Assembly (NCBI RefSeq): GCF_035222275.1
Contig: NC_085884.1
Location: 3,410,001-3,474,000, forward strand
Origin: Podospora bellae-mahoneyi
Lineage: Eukaryota > Ascomycota > Sordariomycetes > Sordariales > Podosporaceae
DNA: 64,000 bases
Reading direction: 5' to 3'
A model generated the notes under the pieces. It searched no databases. It was not told the DNA's origin and worked only from the letters and a program-made list of their open reading frames with translations. Positions 1 to 9,340 of this stretch are shown piece by piece. Numbering within the stretch: the stretch's first letter is position 1; each line of letters starts with the position of its first letter. The translations under genes and the position numbers were made by a program.

Positions 1-1132
1 CTGTCTTGGCAGCCAGGGGGTTTCTCAGGGCGGCTCTCTGGGACCGGACGTGACGGTGGGGGTTGTTGAAGTGGTTGGCTGCGTTACCGAAAGTGTAGAC
101 TTCCAGCTTGGAGAGAATGTCTTGGGGAAGTTCTTGAAGCAGCCAGTCGATAATCAGGCTGCCCTGGATTCCACCCTGAGAGTGGAGGATGAAGACGACT
201 TTGGTGTTTTGAGGATCGTAGAGCTTTTCTTTGATGATGCGGTAGCAGACTCGGACGTCTTTAGTGGCATCTGAAGAAGAAGTTAGCAACACGGACCCGG
301 ACCGGCAACGGGATATGACACTTGCACTGCCAGTTTCGCTGGATACAGCATTCTACAACATCGAAAAGTATACCCGCTCTGTGTTGTTGTCAGCCCTCGG
401 TTCGTCTGTTGCCATTTGCTATTGAGAAGACAAACGTTTTGTTATGGATACCCAAGATGGGCCGCTTGAAGGTGACAGCTAGACGATTCAAGTTACTCTT
501 CATCCAGTGTTCCCTATTCCATGTCAGCACAACGCCCCCACAGCACCTCGAGAGGCATACCCAGCAGCAACCCCATTGATAAATATCCACACCTCTCCCT
601 CATGCTCCTTTCTCGCCTCGGCATATTCTGGATCACTGTGATACTCGACCTGGCCTCCTCTGCCATTCAATATCACACACAGCAGTTTGTTGACCCCCAT
701 GAAGCCAGCAATCAACCCTACCGCCGTCCACACTGGCAAGATGATCATAAACGGCAACGCAACAACGAAGGCCAGCTGTAAAACGACCAGGACCAAATGG
801 ACCGCCAAACTTAGCACGTTGCCATAAGTAAAAGACAGCTCAGACAGCTCGGCCGAGTCGGTTGGCGTCACAGGCCAAACAACATAGAATATGGCCCAGA
901 GATAATGAAAGAAATAATAAACATCCCACATCATCAACGTCCACGGGAGATCCGTGTAGGAATAATTGATGACCGACTCTCCTCCCGTCTGCGAGCCGAT
1001 AAACGCCGTCGATGATAGCATCTTGGTGATGGGCTCCAGAGCCGACGCATCTTTGCGCCGGAAGAAGGCCATGATGGCGACGCCCAGGAGAAGAGTAGCA
1101 AAGGTGAGAAACGAAAGGGAGATCAACTCCAT
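1..1132 (-). CDS. Membrane-anchored alpha/beta-hydrolase-like protein (DUF676/lipase-like), 3' end beyond the window
   Basis: Four exons can be assembled: 1132-561, 513-436, 378-326 and 270-1, running off the left edge. The reading frame is continuous across all junctions. The N-terminal ~190 residues hold hydrophobic segments near residues 3-24, 60-88 and 105-150, so the protein is probably membrane-bound. After VWIFINGVAAG the soluble part carries GIHNKTAGILFDVVEC and then FILHSQGG, a GxSxG-like nucleophile elbow (Ser of HSQGG), followed by VYTFGNAANHFNN. This pattern matches a large fungal family of predicted serine hydrolases. Introns 560-514 and 435-379 are GT-AG; intron 325-271 starts GCAAGT and is the rare GC-AG type. 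The catalytic Asp/His would lie outside the window. The substrate is unknown; hydrolase function is inferred from the elbow motif. Confidence 0.8.
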
Positions 1133-1854
1133 GATGAGAGAAGAAGAAGAAGAAGAAGAAGAAGAAAAGAATAAGAAGTATGCACGACAAAACCAAGAAA
1201 TTCAAAATACCCAGATCCACGAGGGATGCTCACATGCCCAATGACTTTGATCAGAATGGGTGCACAGTTAAGGCTGAGAGGGAGGCTTGGCCGGCGACTT
1301 GAGGTGCCTTTTGTTGGTGTCAGACGCATAGTGACGAGTGACGAGGCTCGGAGAATTGATGCCAAGCTGAAGCACTGCAGCGGCGGGGGTCAATGTCACT
1401 TCTCTCTGCCACCTGAGAGGAGCTAACTGCTTGGCTGTGGATTCGTCTACAGCTATCTTTCAGACGTAAGAATGGAGGAGAAAAGAGACTTGATACATTG
1501 GTATCATGGTGTGCCTGAGCTGTGCCTCCCTTACCCGCGCCGGGCCTTGAACCTAAGATCTGACCAAGTTATCAACCAGGGGCAACGGCTCAACGGCAAA
1601 CGGAGATGACGTTGGATCTGGATCAAAGGTCCGGATTTCTTTTGGGTGAAGATGGTTGCATTGCAAGGGTTAGGGTAGGTATGGGCTGGTTAAGCAAGGG
1701 TTAGGGTTGGTGCGGGCTGGTTAAGACGGGCGCATCTTGGGCTTGGCACAAAAAAGTTCTTATCTTATCGGAGCTCACCAGCATCTTTTTTCGCAAAGGT
1801 TTCTGTCCCAGGTCAACATCATCAACCAGGTACATCACCTCCCACACCGACACA
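1133..1854. other. Divergent intergenic region between the hydrolase gene and NOP9
   Basis: About 720 bases without a gene. A GAA-repeat tract at about 1138-1166 lies immediately upstream of the hydrolase start codon, in its probable 5' leader. The telobox duplication at 1663-1724 is on the NOP9 side and is listed separately. No other feature seen. Confidence 0.6.
1663..1724 (+). promoter_or_regulatory. Tandem 31-bp repeat carrying telobox (TTAGGGT) motifs upstream of NOP9
   Basis: Copies 1663-1693 and 1694-1724 match at 28 of 31 positions. Each begins gcaagggTTAGGGT and ends gggctggttaa. The duplication ends 130 bases before the NOP9 start codon. TTAGGG-type teloboxes, bound by Tbf1/Teb1-like Myb factors, are known promoter elements of ribosomal-protein and ribosome-biogenesis genes in fungi and plants, which fits a NOP9 promoter. 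Use as a binding site is inferred. Confidence 0.55.
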
Positions 1855-4269
1855 ATGGGCAAAAACAGAAAGTCCAAGCGCCAATTGATTCGTGACGAAA
1901 AACGCGCCAAAAAGCGCGGCCACGAGAACGCCGAAGAGGAAGTCCGCGATGCGAAACGCCAGCGCCGCACCGACGGCGACGAAGAGCACGACGCCGATTT
2001 CATCCCCCTCGACGGCGGCAATGGAGATATCCCCGGATTCGTGATTGATACCGTCGGAGACAAGCGCAGGGCTCATAAACATGAAGGGGGAGAGGTAGAG
2101 GCAGAGATCAACGGCCATGGCGGTGGTCCGGGAAGCTTCGAAAGGGAATTCTTTGGCATGCTCGCCGAGGAGGAGCAGGAATATTTCCGACACGCCGACG
2201 AATTACTCGAGTTGAACGATTTCCCATCCGAGGAGGAGAAGACCATCTTCTTGGCGAATGTCTACAAGGAGGCCAAGGGCAAGGAGTTGAAGCTGGCCAG
2301 CTCGCAGTCTTGCTCGAGGCTGATGGAGAGGTTGATTCTGCTGTCGAATACGAAGCAGAAGAAGAGCATGTTTGATGCGTTTTCGGGGCACTTCATCAGT
2401 CTGGTCACGCACAGATTTGCGAGCCATTGCTGTGAGAAGCTGTTTTTGCAGAGCGCGCCGGTGGTGACGCAGGAGTTGGCTGGGGAGGTGCCTGAGGAGG
2501 TGCCGGTGGAGGGTCAGGAAGAAGAGGAGTTGACCGAGAACCAGAAGATGAGCATGGAGGATCTGTTTCTGTTGACACTGGATGAGTTTGAGGAGCACCT
2601 TTCGTTCTTGCTGTCGGATCGATATGGGTCGCACGCCCTGCGTGTGCTGCTATTGGTTCTGGCCGGGAGACCTCTGAATCAGGCTGGTGTCAAGTCATTG
2701 CTGCAGGGCAAGAGCAAGGAGTATGTCACAGTCGAAGGTGCTGCGGCTAACGCGAGCGAGCTCATTTCACAGACAAGGACTGTTCCGTCCTCATTTACTG
2801 CCGCTATCCAGAAGATTATCGCCGATTCGACAGCAAACCTGGATGGAGCCGCCCTGAGAGTCCTGGCCAAGCACCCTACTGGAAATCCGACTTTGCAACT
2901 TTTGTTGGACTTGGAGCTCTCCATGGCGCCAAAGGGCAAGAAGAAGGCGAAGAAGGGCGAAGAGGAGGAGAGGCAGGAAGAGCCAGTCAAGGAGACACTA
3001 CTCGAGAAGCTTGTGCCCGGCGCGCCGGCATCGTTCGCCGAGGAGACCTCGCCGGCATGCGAATTCGTCAACAGCATGGTCTACGACCCAGTCGGATCCA
3101 GACTTCTCGAGACGCTCATCACTCACTGCCCAGGCAAAGTCTTCAAGGGCCTGCACGCTCACATCTTTGGACCACGGATCCAGAGTTTCCTCAGAAACGA
3201 CATTGCCTCGTACCCAGCCATCAAGGTTCTCAACCGTCTCAGCAAGGAAGATTTGGCCGATGCTGTTGAGAAGTCCCTCCCCGAGTTCGGAGCTCTGCTT
3301 GAAAAGGGGCGCCTCAATGTGGTCAAGACGTATTTTGAGCGCTGCCATGTTCGTAACGCGACTCCACAACTCGACCAGCTTCTTCAAGCGCTGACCAAAG
3401 CCTGCAACAACAACTGGAAGCACATCGTACCCAAGCTGTGCCCTCTTGAGGAAGAGAACGAGGAGGACAAGTCCAAAGAGAAGAAATTCCAGCCTGCCGA
3501 GGTCAAGAACAAGACTGCTCTCCTGTCGCATGGTTGCCAGATCGTCAGCACTCTGCTTTCCATCCCAGGGAACCCTGCCAAGGCGATGCAAACCTCTCTC
3601 TTGGCACTCCCAGCTGACAAGATTCTGCGCATGGCAACCTTGAATGCTCACACTGCCGGCGTCGTCACCAAGGCTCTCAGCACGCCACCTCAGCTCCCTC
3701 ACTTCCACAAGTTGTTTGTCGCCACCATGCTGCCCAACATCATCGATATGGCCCTGACTCATCACGGCAACCCCATCGTCTGCTCCATCATCACAATGGC
3801 CTCAAAGGGTGACAAGGACGTGCCGGTGGTGCCTTTCCACCTGAAGGAGAATGTTATGGCTAAGCTCGAGCAGCGTGAGTCACAGCTGAGGGAGAGCTGG
3901 CTGGGGCGAAATGTGTGGAGGTCGTGGAAGGGTGATCTGTGGTCTCATCGCCGGCATGATTGGGTGAGGTGGGCAAAGGAGACGAATCCGGAGGAGTTGC
4001 GGCTGGCTGCTGCTGCTGGGGGCGCCAAGACTCTGGAGAAGCAGGAAGAGGCGCTCAAGAAGAGGAGTGAAGCGCTACAAGAGGAGGCTTTCCCTGAGGA
4101 AATGGAAGAGGACCAACCAGAAGAGTCGGAGCCGGTGAAGGTGAAAAAGGAGAAGAAAGAAAAGAAGGAGAAGAAGGAAAAGAAGGAAAAGAAGGAAAAG
4201 AAGGAAAAGAAGGAAAAGAAGGAGAAGAAGCCAAAAGTAGAGGAGGACGCGATGGAGATTGATGGTTGA
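1855..4269 (+). CDS. NOP9: Nucleolar protein 9 (NOP9), Pumilio-repeat ribosome biogenesis factor
   Basis: Single-exon 804-residue protein. NOP9 binds pre-18S rRNA in the nucleolus through Pumilio-like repeats and is needed for maturation of the 40S subunit. The N-terminus MGKNRKSKRQLIRDEKRAKK is a basic nucleolar signal. It is followed by EREFFGMLAEEEQEYFRHADELL and FVNSMVYDPVGSRLLETLI, PUF-like helices characteristic of the family, spread over roughly residues 100-690. The C-terminus (about residues 760-790) is an array of lysine/glutamate units (KEKK repeated about nine times). The start is supported by the context CACAATGG and by family length (about 700-800 residues). A telobox repeat lies 130 bases upstream. 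Identification is confident from family-specific motifs. Confidence 0.93.
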   Translation: MGKNRKSKRQLIRDEKRAKKRGHENAEEEVRDAKRQRRTDGDEEHDADFIPLDGGNGDIPGFVIDTVGDKRRAHKHEGGEVEAEINGHGGGPGSFEREFFGMLAEEEQEYFRHADELLELNDFPSEEEKTIFLANVYKEAKGKELKLASSQSCSRLMERLILLSNTKQKKSMFDAFSGHFISLVTHRFASHCCEKLFLQSAPVVTQELAGEVPEEVPVEGQEEEELTENQKMSMEDLFLLTLDEFEEHLSFLLSDRYGSHALRVLLLVLAGRPLNQAGVKSLLQGKSKEYVTVEGAAANASELISQTRTVPSSFTAAIQKIIADSTANLDGAALRVLAKHPTGNPTLQLLLDLELSMAPKGKKKAKKGEEEERQEEPVKETLLEKLVPGAPASFAEETSPACEFVNSMVYDPVGSRLLETLITHCPGKVFKGLHAHIFGPRIQSFLRNDIASYPAIKVLNRLSKEDLADAVEKSLPEFGALLEKGRLNVVKTYFERCHVRNATPQLDQLLQALTKACNNNWKHIVPKLCPLEEENEEDKSKEKKFQPAEVKNKTALLSHGCQIVSTLLSIPGNPAKAMQTSLLALPADKILRMATLNAHTAGVVTKALSTPPQLPHFHKLFVATMLPNIIDMALTHHGNPIVCSIITMASKGDKDVPVVPFHLKENVMAKLEQRESQLRESWLGRNVWRSWKGDLWSHRRHDWVRWAKETNPEELRLAAAAGGAKTLEKQEEALKKRSEALQEEAFPEEMEEDQPEESEPVKVKKEKKEKKEKKEKKEKKEKKEKKEKKEKKPKVEEDAMEIDG

Positions 4270-4644
4270 GCGTTGTAAAATGATACCCGGGTAGCGTACC
4301 CGTACCCTGAATATTACATGGTAGAAGAGCACACCACGTAAGCTTGGTCTGACTGAGACAAGTCCAGAATATAAGCAGCCTTTCTCATAAACCCACCCTT
4401 TTTGGGGCCATCCGCCTTGCTTACATTGACTGCATTCGGCATATTTTCTCCTCGGGGTCGTGTTGGGAGTCTTAGCGGCGATCATATGACGCGGGGTAGG
4501 CAGACGTTAGCCGGATATCACCCCAGCTTCTTCTGATCTCGCTCACGTTCTGCCACCAACTAACGATAAAATACCCCAGCGTTTCCGCCCCTCCATTCAT
4601 TTCCTACCCCATTTTCACCCACCACGATTTTTGTTTCCGTCAAA
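4270..4644. other. Intergenic region between NOP9 and the HAD gene
   Basis: About 375 bases holding the NOP9 3' UTR and the promoter of the next gene on the same strand. Only pyrimidine-rich stretches just before the ATG were noticed. Confidence 0.5.
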
Positions 4645-5388
4645 ATGCCCCCCAAAACCGTCATCGCCTTCGACCTCTACGGCACCGTCCTCTCCACCGC
4701 GTCCATTTCTTCCTCTCTCTCGTCAGTGTTATCACTCCCGGCAGAAAAAGCAGGAGAGCTGGCTGGGTTGTGGCGGCGGTATCAACTGGAGTACACCTGG
4801 CGGTGTAATTCGATGGGGAGGTACACCGACTTCGAGACCATCACCCGCTCCTCCCTCAAGCACGTCATCCCTGAGATCACGGCTGCCCAGACCGACACTG
4901 TCATGGCAAGTTACAATAACTTGTCGGTGTTTCCTGAGGTTCCGGACGCGCTGGCGACGATGGCCGAGAATGGGAGGCTTGTTGAGGGGTATGTCTTTTC
5001 CAACGGGACAGAGCAAATGATGGGTGCGAGCGTGAATAGGAGTTCGGATTTGGGGAGTTTAGGGGCGGTGTTTAAGGGGTTGGTTAGCGTGGAGGGGGTG
5101 GGGAGGTATAAGCCTGATGCAGGGGTTTATGAGTATCTGGTTGGGCAGGTTGGGCGGACAGAGAAAAAGGGGGTTTGGTTGGTGAGTGGGAATCCGTTTG
5201 ATGTGCTTGGGGCGAAGGCTGCGGGGTTGAGGGCTTGTTGGGTTGATCGGGAGGGTGGGGGGTGGAGGGATCAGCTTGGGGAAGGGTTGGGGGTGGAGGG
5301 GCCGGATTTGGTTGTTAGGGGGGTTGATGAGGGGGTTGAGGGGATTTTGGAACGGATCAGATTAGGGGGGGAGGGGGGCGAAGTGTGA
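4645..5388 (+). CDS. HAD-superfamily hydrolase, L-2-haloacid dehalogenase type (type II)
   Basis: Single-exon, 247 residues, the usual length for this family. Type II 2-haloacid dehalogenases hydrolyse 2-haloalkanoic acids through an aspartyl ester. The catalytic set seen in L-2-DEX enzymes is present: nucleophile Asp10 and Thr14 in FDLYGT, Arg44 in LWRRYQLEYTW, Ser119-Asn120 in VFSNGT, Lys156 in RYKPDAGVY, and Ser181/Asn183/Asp186 in VSGNPFDVLGAKAAG. The aromatic QLEYTW stretch is typical of true dehalogenases, although the substrate in fungi is unproven. Base composition is odd: the first 96 bases have 43 C and 13 G, while positions 5101-5340 have 123 G and 19 C, giving runs of GGG and GTT codons. 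It converges with the next, minus-strand gene, 158 bases away. Confidence 0.9.
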   Translation: MPPKTVIAFDLYGTVLSTASISSSLSSVLSLPAEKAGELAGLWRRYQLEYTWRCNSMGRYTDFETITRSSLKHVIPEITAAQTDTVMASYNNLSVFPEVPDALATMAENGRLVEGYVFSNGTEQMMGASVNRSSDLGSLGAVFKGLVSVEGVGRYKPDAGVYEYLVGQVGRTEKKGVWLVSGNPFDVLGAKAAGLRACWVDREGGGWRDQLGEGLGVEGPDLVVRGVDEGVEGILERIRLGGEGGEV

Positions 5389-5546
5389 CGATGTAGACAG
5401 CTACATGGGTATGAAGATGTACATTTCGACTTCATTACATGTACGTGATACATTGATTGCTACAAGTGCATCGACTGCTTCATGGTCGCCTGGGATATCC
5501 ACCACCCGACACCACCCATTACCCCTCCTTATTAGCCCTCCACTCT

Positions 5547-6329
5547 CTAAGCATACCCCTTCCTCTCCAACTCCCTAGCAGTGACAGCATCAAAGTCCTT
5601 CCGACCCCTCGCAATCTCCCTTTTCCGTCCCCCCTCGAGCCTCTTCTCTTCTTCTACCCGCTCCCGCTCTTGCTGGTCCCTGAGCTCTCTTTTCGCAACC
5701 TCGGGGTGATGATGCTTCCTCGCCCAATCCTCACCACTAGCCTTTCTAGTCAGTTGTTCCCGCTCGTAGGCATCCTCCCGGCGCTGTTCGTGCTTCTTCA
5801 GCGGCCTCTGAACCTCCTTTTTCTGAGAAGGAAACAGGGTCACTTTGGCGAGCTGTTCTTCCCTCTGCTGCTGGAGTTTCTCAAGGGCTCTCTGTCTAAC
5901 CCTCTCTCCGCGTTTGAGTGCCCCGTCCGGATCCTCCGGCTCTGCTCCAGTAAAATGGATGATGGAGGATGGAGACTCTTTGCTGGAGAGGCTGGGCGGG
6001 TTTTCGGGGACGAGGTCAAGGTAGGGGTTGACCGTTGTCTTTGGGCCAAGGTATTTGTATTGTGTGGTTCCGGCCTGGGAGAGGAGAGCTTGCGCCTTAG
6101 TAAAACCAGGGGCAAGTCGACGGGCGGTTTCAATGGGGAGGAAGGAATGTTCTGGGAGTTGTGCCGGGTGGGCTGTGGCTGATGGCGGAAAGACTGTGAG
6201 GTTCTCGCGGGCGAGGGTGCCGGGGGAGAGCGAGCGGTCGCTGGTGGAGCGGACTATCTTGGTTGGCCTTGAGTTGGGGAAGGATACCGGGTGAGGGTTA
6301 ACGCCGTTGTTGCTATAGGAGGGTGACAT
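5547..6329 (-). CDS. Uncharacterised charged protein, 260 residues
   Basis: Open frame from MSPSYSNNG with no intron needed. I do not recognise the family. The N-terminal half is Ser/Pro-rich and contains a more ordered patch, TTQYKYLGPKTTVNPYLDLVP (about residues 88-108), likely the conserved part. From about residue 135 to the end it is highly charged (KRGERVRQRALEKLQQQREEQ and similar) and predicted to form a long helix or coiled coil rich in Arg, Lys and Glu. There is no signal peptide or membrane segment. A nuclear or RNA-associated role would be a guess. It converges with the HAD gene. Confidence that it is a real gene comes from ORF length and biased but non-repetitive composition. Confidence 0.6.
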   Translation of the reverse strand: MSPSYSNNGVNPHPVSFPNSRPTKIVRSTSDRSLSPGTLARENLTVFPPSATAHPAQLPEHSFLPIETARRLAPGFTKAQALLSQAGTTQYKYLGPKTTVNPYLDLVPENPPSLSSKESPSSIIHFTGAEPEDPDGALKRGERVRQRALEKLQQQREEQLAKVTLFPSQKKEVQRPLKKHEQRREDAYEREQLTRKASGEDWARKHHHPEVAKRELRDQQERERVEEEKRLEGGRKREIARGRKDFDAVTARELERKGYA

Positions 6330-7878
6330 TGCTACTATCGATAGTGATGTCTATTTAGGTGGTATGTTTGTTTTGTTTTGTTGTCTTTCTCAGGGGTAAA
6401 AGTGGAGTCGCTGATGCGTCAAGACAAAAAAGGTCGACTTTGGTAACAAAAAGCCAACTTGAAAGGTGAACAAAGGTGGCGGAATGTTACATAAAGGTTG
6501 AAGAGCTCGGTGGTGCTTTTATTATTACTGTGAGGACGGTGAACAAACGTCAGGTGAAATTGAAGCTGGTGATGGTGACGGTCGAGTGGCTGTCAACAGC
6601 AACAAAGTTAGCGACTACCAGGCCAAAACTCTGCAAGATATAGCTAGACTGTTTGGTGTTTGACCAAGTTAGAAGATCAGGAAACCTACTTTTCACCTTC
6701 CAGAACCCCCTTGTTCATTCAATCTGCAATATGTACGCGATGCTTTCATCTAAAACCCCCTCTGCAGGCTAGACGCTCCGTCAAAGGACAGAGTTACGAA
6801 TTTCTCACTGATTCTCAAGGTAAATACTCAACAATCTAGGTGTCTTGCTCCTTCATATTTATTTCCACAGAAGTGTCTGCGTGCCCCAGAACGCGTCACC
6901 GGTCATCCCAACTAGTTCCAACATCGGCCCCTTATCGCCGACTTCCCTGGTGATAGTTCTCTAGATAAGCTATTGAGGAAAGAACGAAAAAGCCATCCGG
7001 GTACTGTACGCGCGCACTGGGCTAGACAGTGTCTGCCTTCCACTTGATATTATCTCGATCAACTTTGGCCTCACCCTCTTTCTCTCTTCTTCTTCTCTCC
7101 TCACGGCATCAAACAAAAACTTGCTCGCCCTGCCCACGCCACAAGTAAGTTGTCATTTCCTGTTCGTTTTGGTTGTTTTCTTTGGCTTCATCGTTCGATA
7201 TTTTACGGCTGCTTCTTTTGTTTACCTCAAAAGGGGTGATCAAGTCTTGGGGTCGGTCGCCACGGCGATTCGGGACTGACAGACGACTACTTTGGGTCTG
7301 GGAATGCCTTCGACTCCAGGTTTGGCCGTCAACAACTTCTGTCGACACCAGATTCCGCCATCTACAACTTCCATCGACTTCACACTCGCTCGTCTTCAAG
7401 TTTGTTTGACCTTGGATATGGCCGTTGGCGAGCGCCCTTGACAACAGTACAGGCACCGCCATGTCGCCAGTTTAGATATACTCTAGCTGGGCAAATCGAC
7501 ACAACACCGATAGGAGCTCCCACTGGGTCCGAAAATAACATGCTGGAGGACGACATCTACTCCGATGTGGATTACAAGAGAGCTTCAGCCATGACAATCT
7601 GCAGAATACCCTCGACCCTCACACTTTGTCCGCTTCTGAGCACGCCTTGGGGTACAGCAAACCGCAAGAGACCACACCATCACCTCTCCTTATGAGACAA
7701 GCGGCTGGGGTTAAAATCTCAGCCACAGCAGCATCTCAGAGTTGGGAATGGTTATCAACATGCCATATACTAACACGTTGTTCTCTAGCAATAACACAAA
7801 CGCACACTCCCCCTCTGTTTTTTTACTCTTTTTTTTTTTTTTTTTTTTTTGGAAAAAAAAAAAAAAGAGGCAAGAAAT
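6330..7878. other. Long intergenic / 5'-leader region
   Basis: About 1.55 kb between the divergent starts of the charged protein and the small basic/acidic protein. Short open frames at 7109-7700 lack coding character. A candidate 5'-UTR donor (gtaagt) lies at about 7144, so part of this may be spliced leader of the downstream gene. The T22-GG-A14 element at its end is listed separately. Confidence 0.4.
7829..7866. repeat. T22-GG-A14 inverted homopolymer element next to a start codon
   Basis: 22 T (7829-7850), GG, then 14 A (7853-7866), ending 12 bases before the ATG at 7879. In RNA the A14 could pair with the preceding U run. As DNA it is a long poly(dA:dT) block of the type that excludes nucleosomes. 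Confidence 0.7.
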
Positions 7879-9340
7879 ATGGGGCGGTCGGGGTATGTCA
7901 ACGATCTACATCTAATGCCATCTGAAAAGCAAATAAATGCTGATGTTCTACTAGATATGACACGACCAACCTGGGCCCGTTCGGCGTCCCTGGCTCTTCG
8001 GCCCCACCCCCCCCTCCTCCTGTATGTTTTCACCAAGTCCCGGTTTTGCCTACTCGCGAGCGAACATTATCCTGGCATTTGGGAGTATACCATTTTTTTT
8101 TCGTTCACGTTTGCTAACAATCTTTTTTTCCACAGCCTCGCGGAGGATCTGGGGTGGGTGACGGTCCCGGCGGCGGCGGCCGGAAGCGCGCGGCCCCCGG
8201 TCAAGGGGGGTCCAGGAAGAGGGCCAAGAAGGCCGTAAGTACATCTTTTCTTTTTTTTTCTTGGTGTGCAGATTCTTTTTTTGCTTTTGGGCAACCGGTT
8301 GGCTTAGTGGCCTTGCTCGAGTTAAGTCGTTGACCTGCTTTCTTGTCGAGTTGGGGGGGATGCTTGTGTACGTCCGAGATGGACGGAACATGTCTGGTTC
8401 TATCTTGGGGCTTGGTGGCGTCAGTCTGAGGACTGTCACTTTCTCCCGTTTATTTTGGATCGGTCGAGTTGACTTGCGGCTGTTTTTGACGGTTGCATTG
8501 TCTGGGTGACTGGTCTCGGACGTCGAGGGATTGTATATGTCTTTGGACTGCTCGGCTTTTCTTTGCAGTTGTTTCCAACTCTTCTTTATCTGGCTTTAGA
8601 CTATCATTAGTTTTGGCTTGGCTTGCTCCAGATATTCGACTACTCGGACTTTTCTGTCTCATCAACACTTGCCTTGTTTATCCTGCCCATTTGAGTCCTC
8701 GCGCCCCGTCACACCACCACTCCATCGCTCCAGCAGAGATGCTGGTATCCCGCTTCTCGAGACTCTCATCATCGACGCAATGCCATCAGTACCACCTACA
8801 ACAACAGCAGCGTTTGCAAGAGACCTCTCAAGGCGTCTGAACACAACCATGACACTGGGCTTCTCTTCTCCTTCGGGAGTATTACTGATGGTGTGGTGAA
8901 GAAATGGTAGTCAATATGTTGTCGAGGTTGAATTTGACAGTGCCGAAAGCTTCGGCCAACCTTCTTTACTCTGTTACTTATTCTTTCCAGAATAAAACGC
9001 CAAGGCAGCTGTGAATAAATAGCTTGCTACCTTGAACACAAAGCTAACATCACTCTCTCCTTCCCAGAAAAAAAACAACGCCGGCGAAGAGGAGGAGGAA
9101 GAGGAGGAGGAGGAGAACCCCGCGGTGGCGGCGGTGGGCGGTGGTGGTGGAGAGGCCGGTGCTGGTGGTGCTGACAACGGCGAAAGGAGCGGCGGCTTCG
9201 CGGCTGCTGCCCCCGAGCCCGAGCCTTCTCAAGAGCAAGCTTTTGGTGGCTGTGGCGAGGGTGGAGGTGAGGAGATGACGGAGGAGGAGATGGCGGCGGT
9301 GATGGAGGCGTGGCGGAGGGAGAATGGGCTGCAGGAGTGA
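7879..9340 (+). CDS. Small basic/acidic, probably nuclear protein (150 residues, four exons)
   Basis: Assembled from exons 7879-7892, 7955-8021, 8136-8234 and 9068-9340. All junctions keep the frame, and the introns have good signals (gtatgt..ctactag; gtatgt..gctaac..cacag; gtaagt..cccag). The protein starts MGRSGYDTTNLGPFGVPGSS, then a proline run, then a Gly/Arg/Lys segment with GGRKRAAPG and SRKRAKKAKK (a bipartite NLS-like cluster). A ten-residue glutamate run (EEEEEEEEEE) follows, then Gly/Ala-rich sequence, and it ends with an ordered helix, EEMTEEEMAAVMEAWRRENG. I do not recognise a family. The layout resembles small chromatin- or histone-binding proteins, but that is inference. The third intron is 833 nt, unusually long for this genome. 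Confidence 0.6.
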
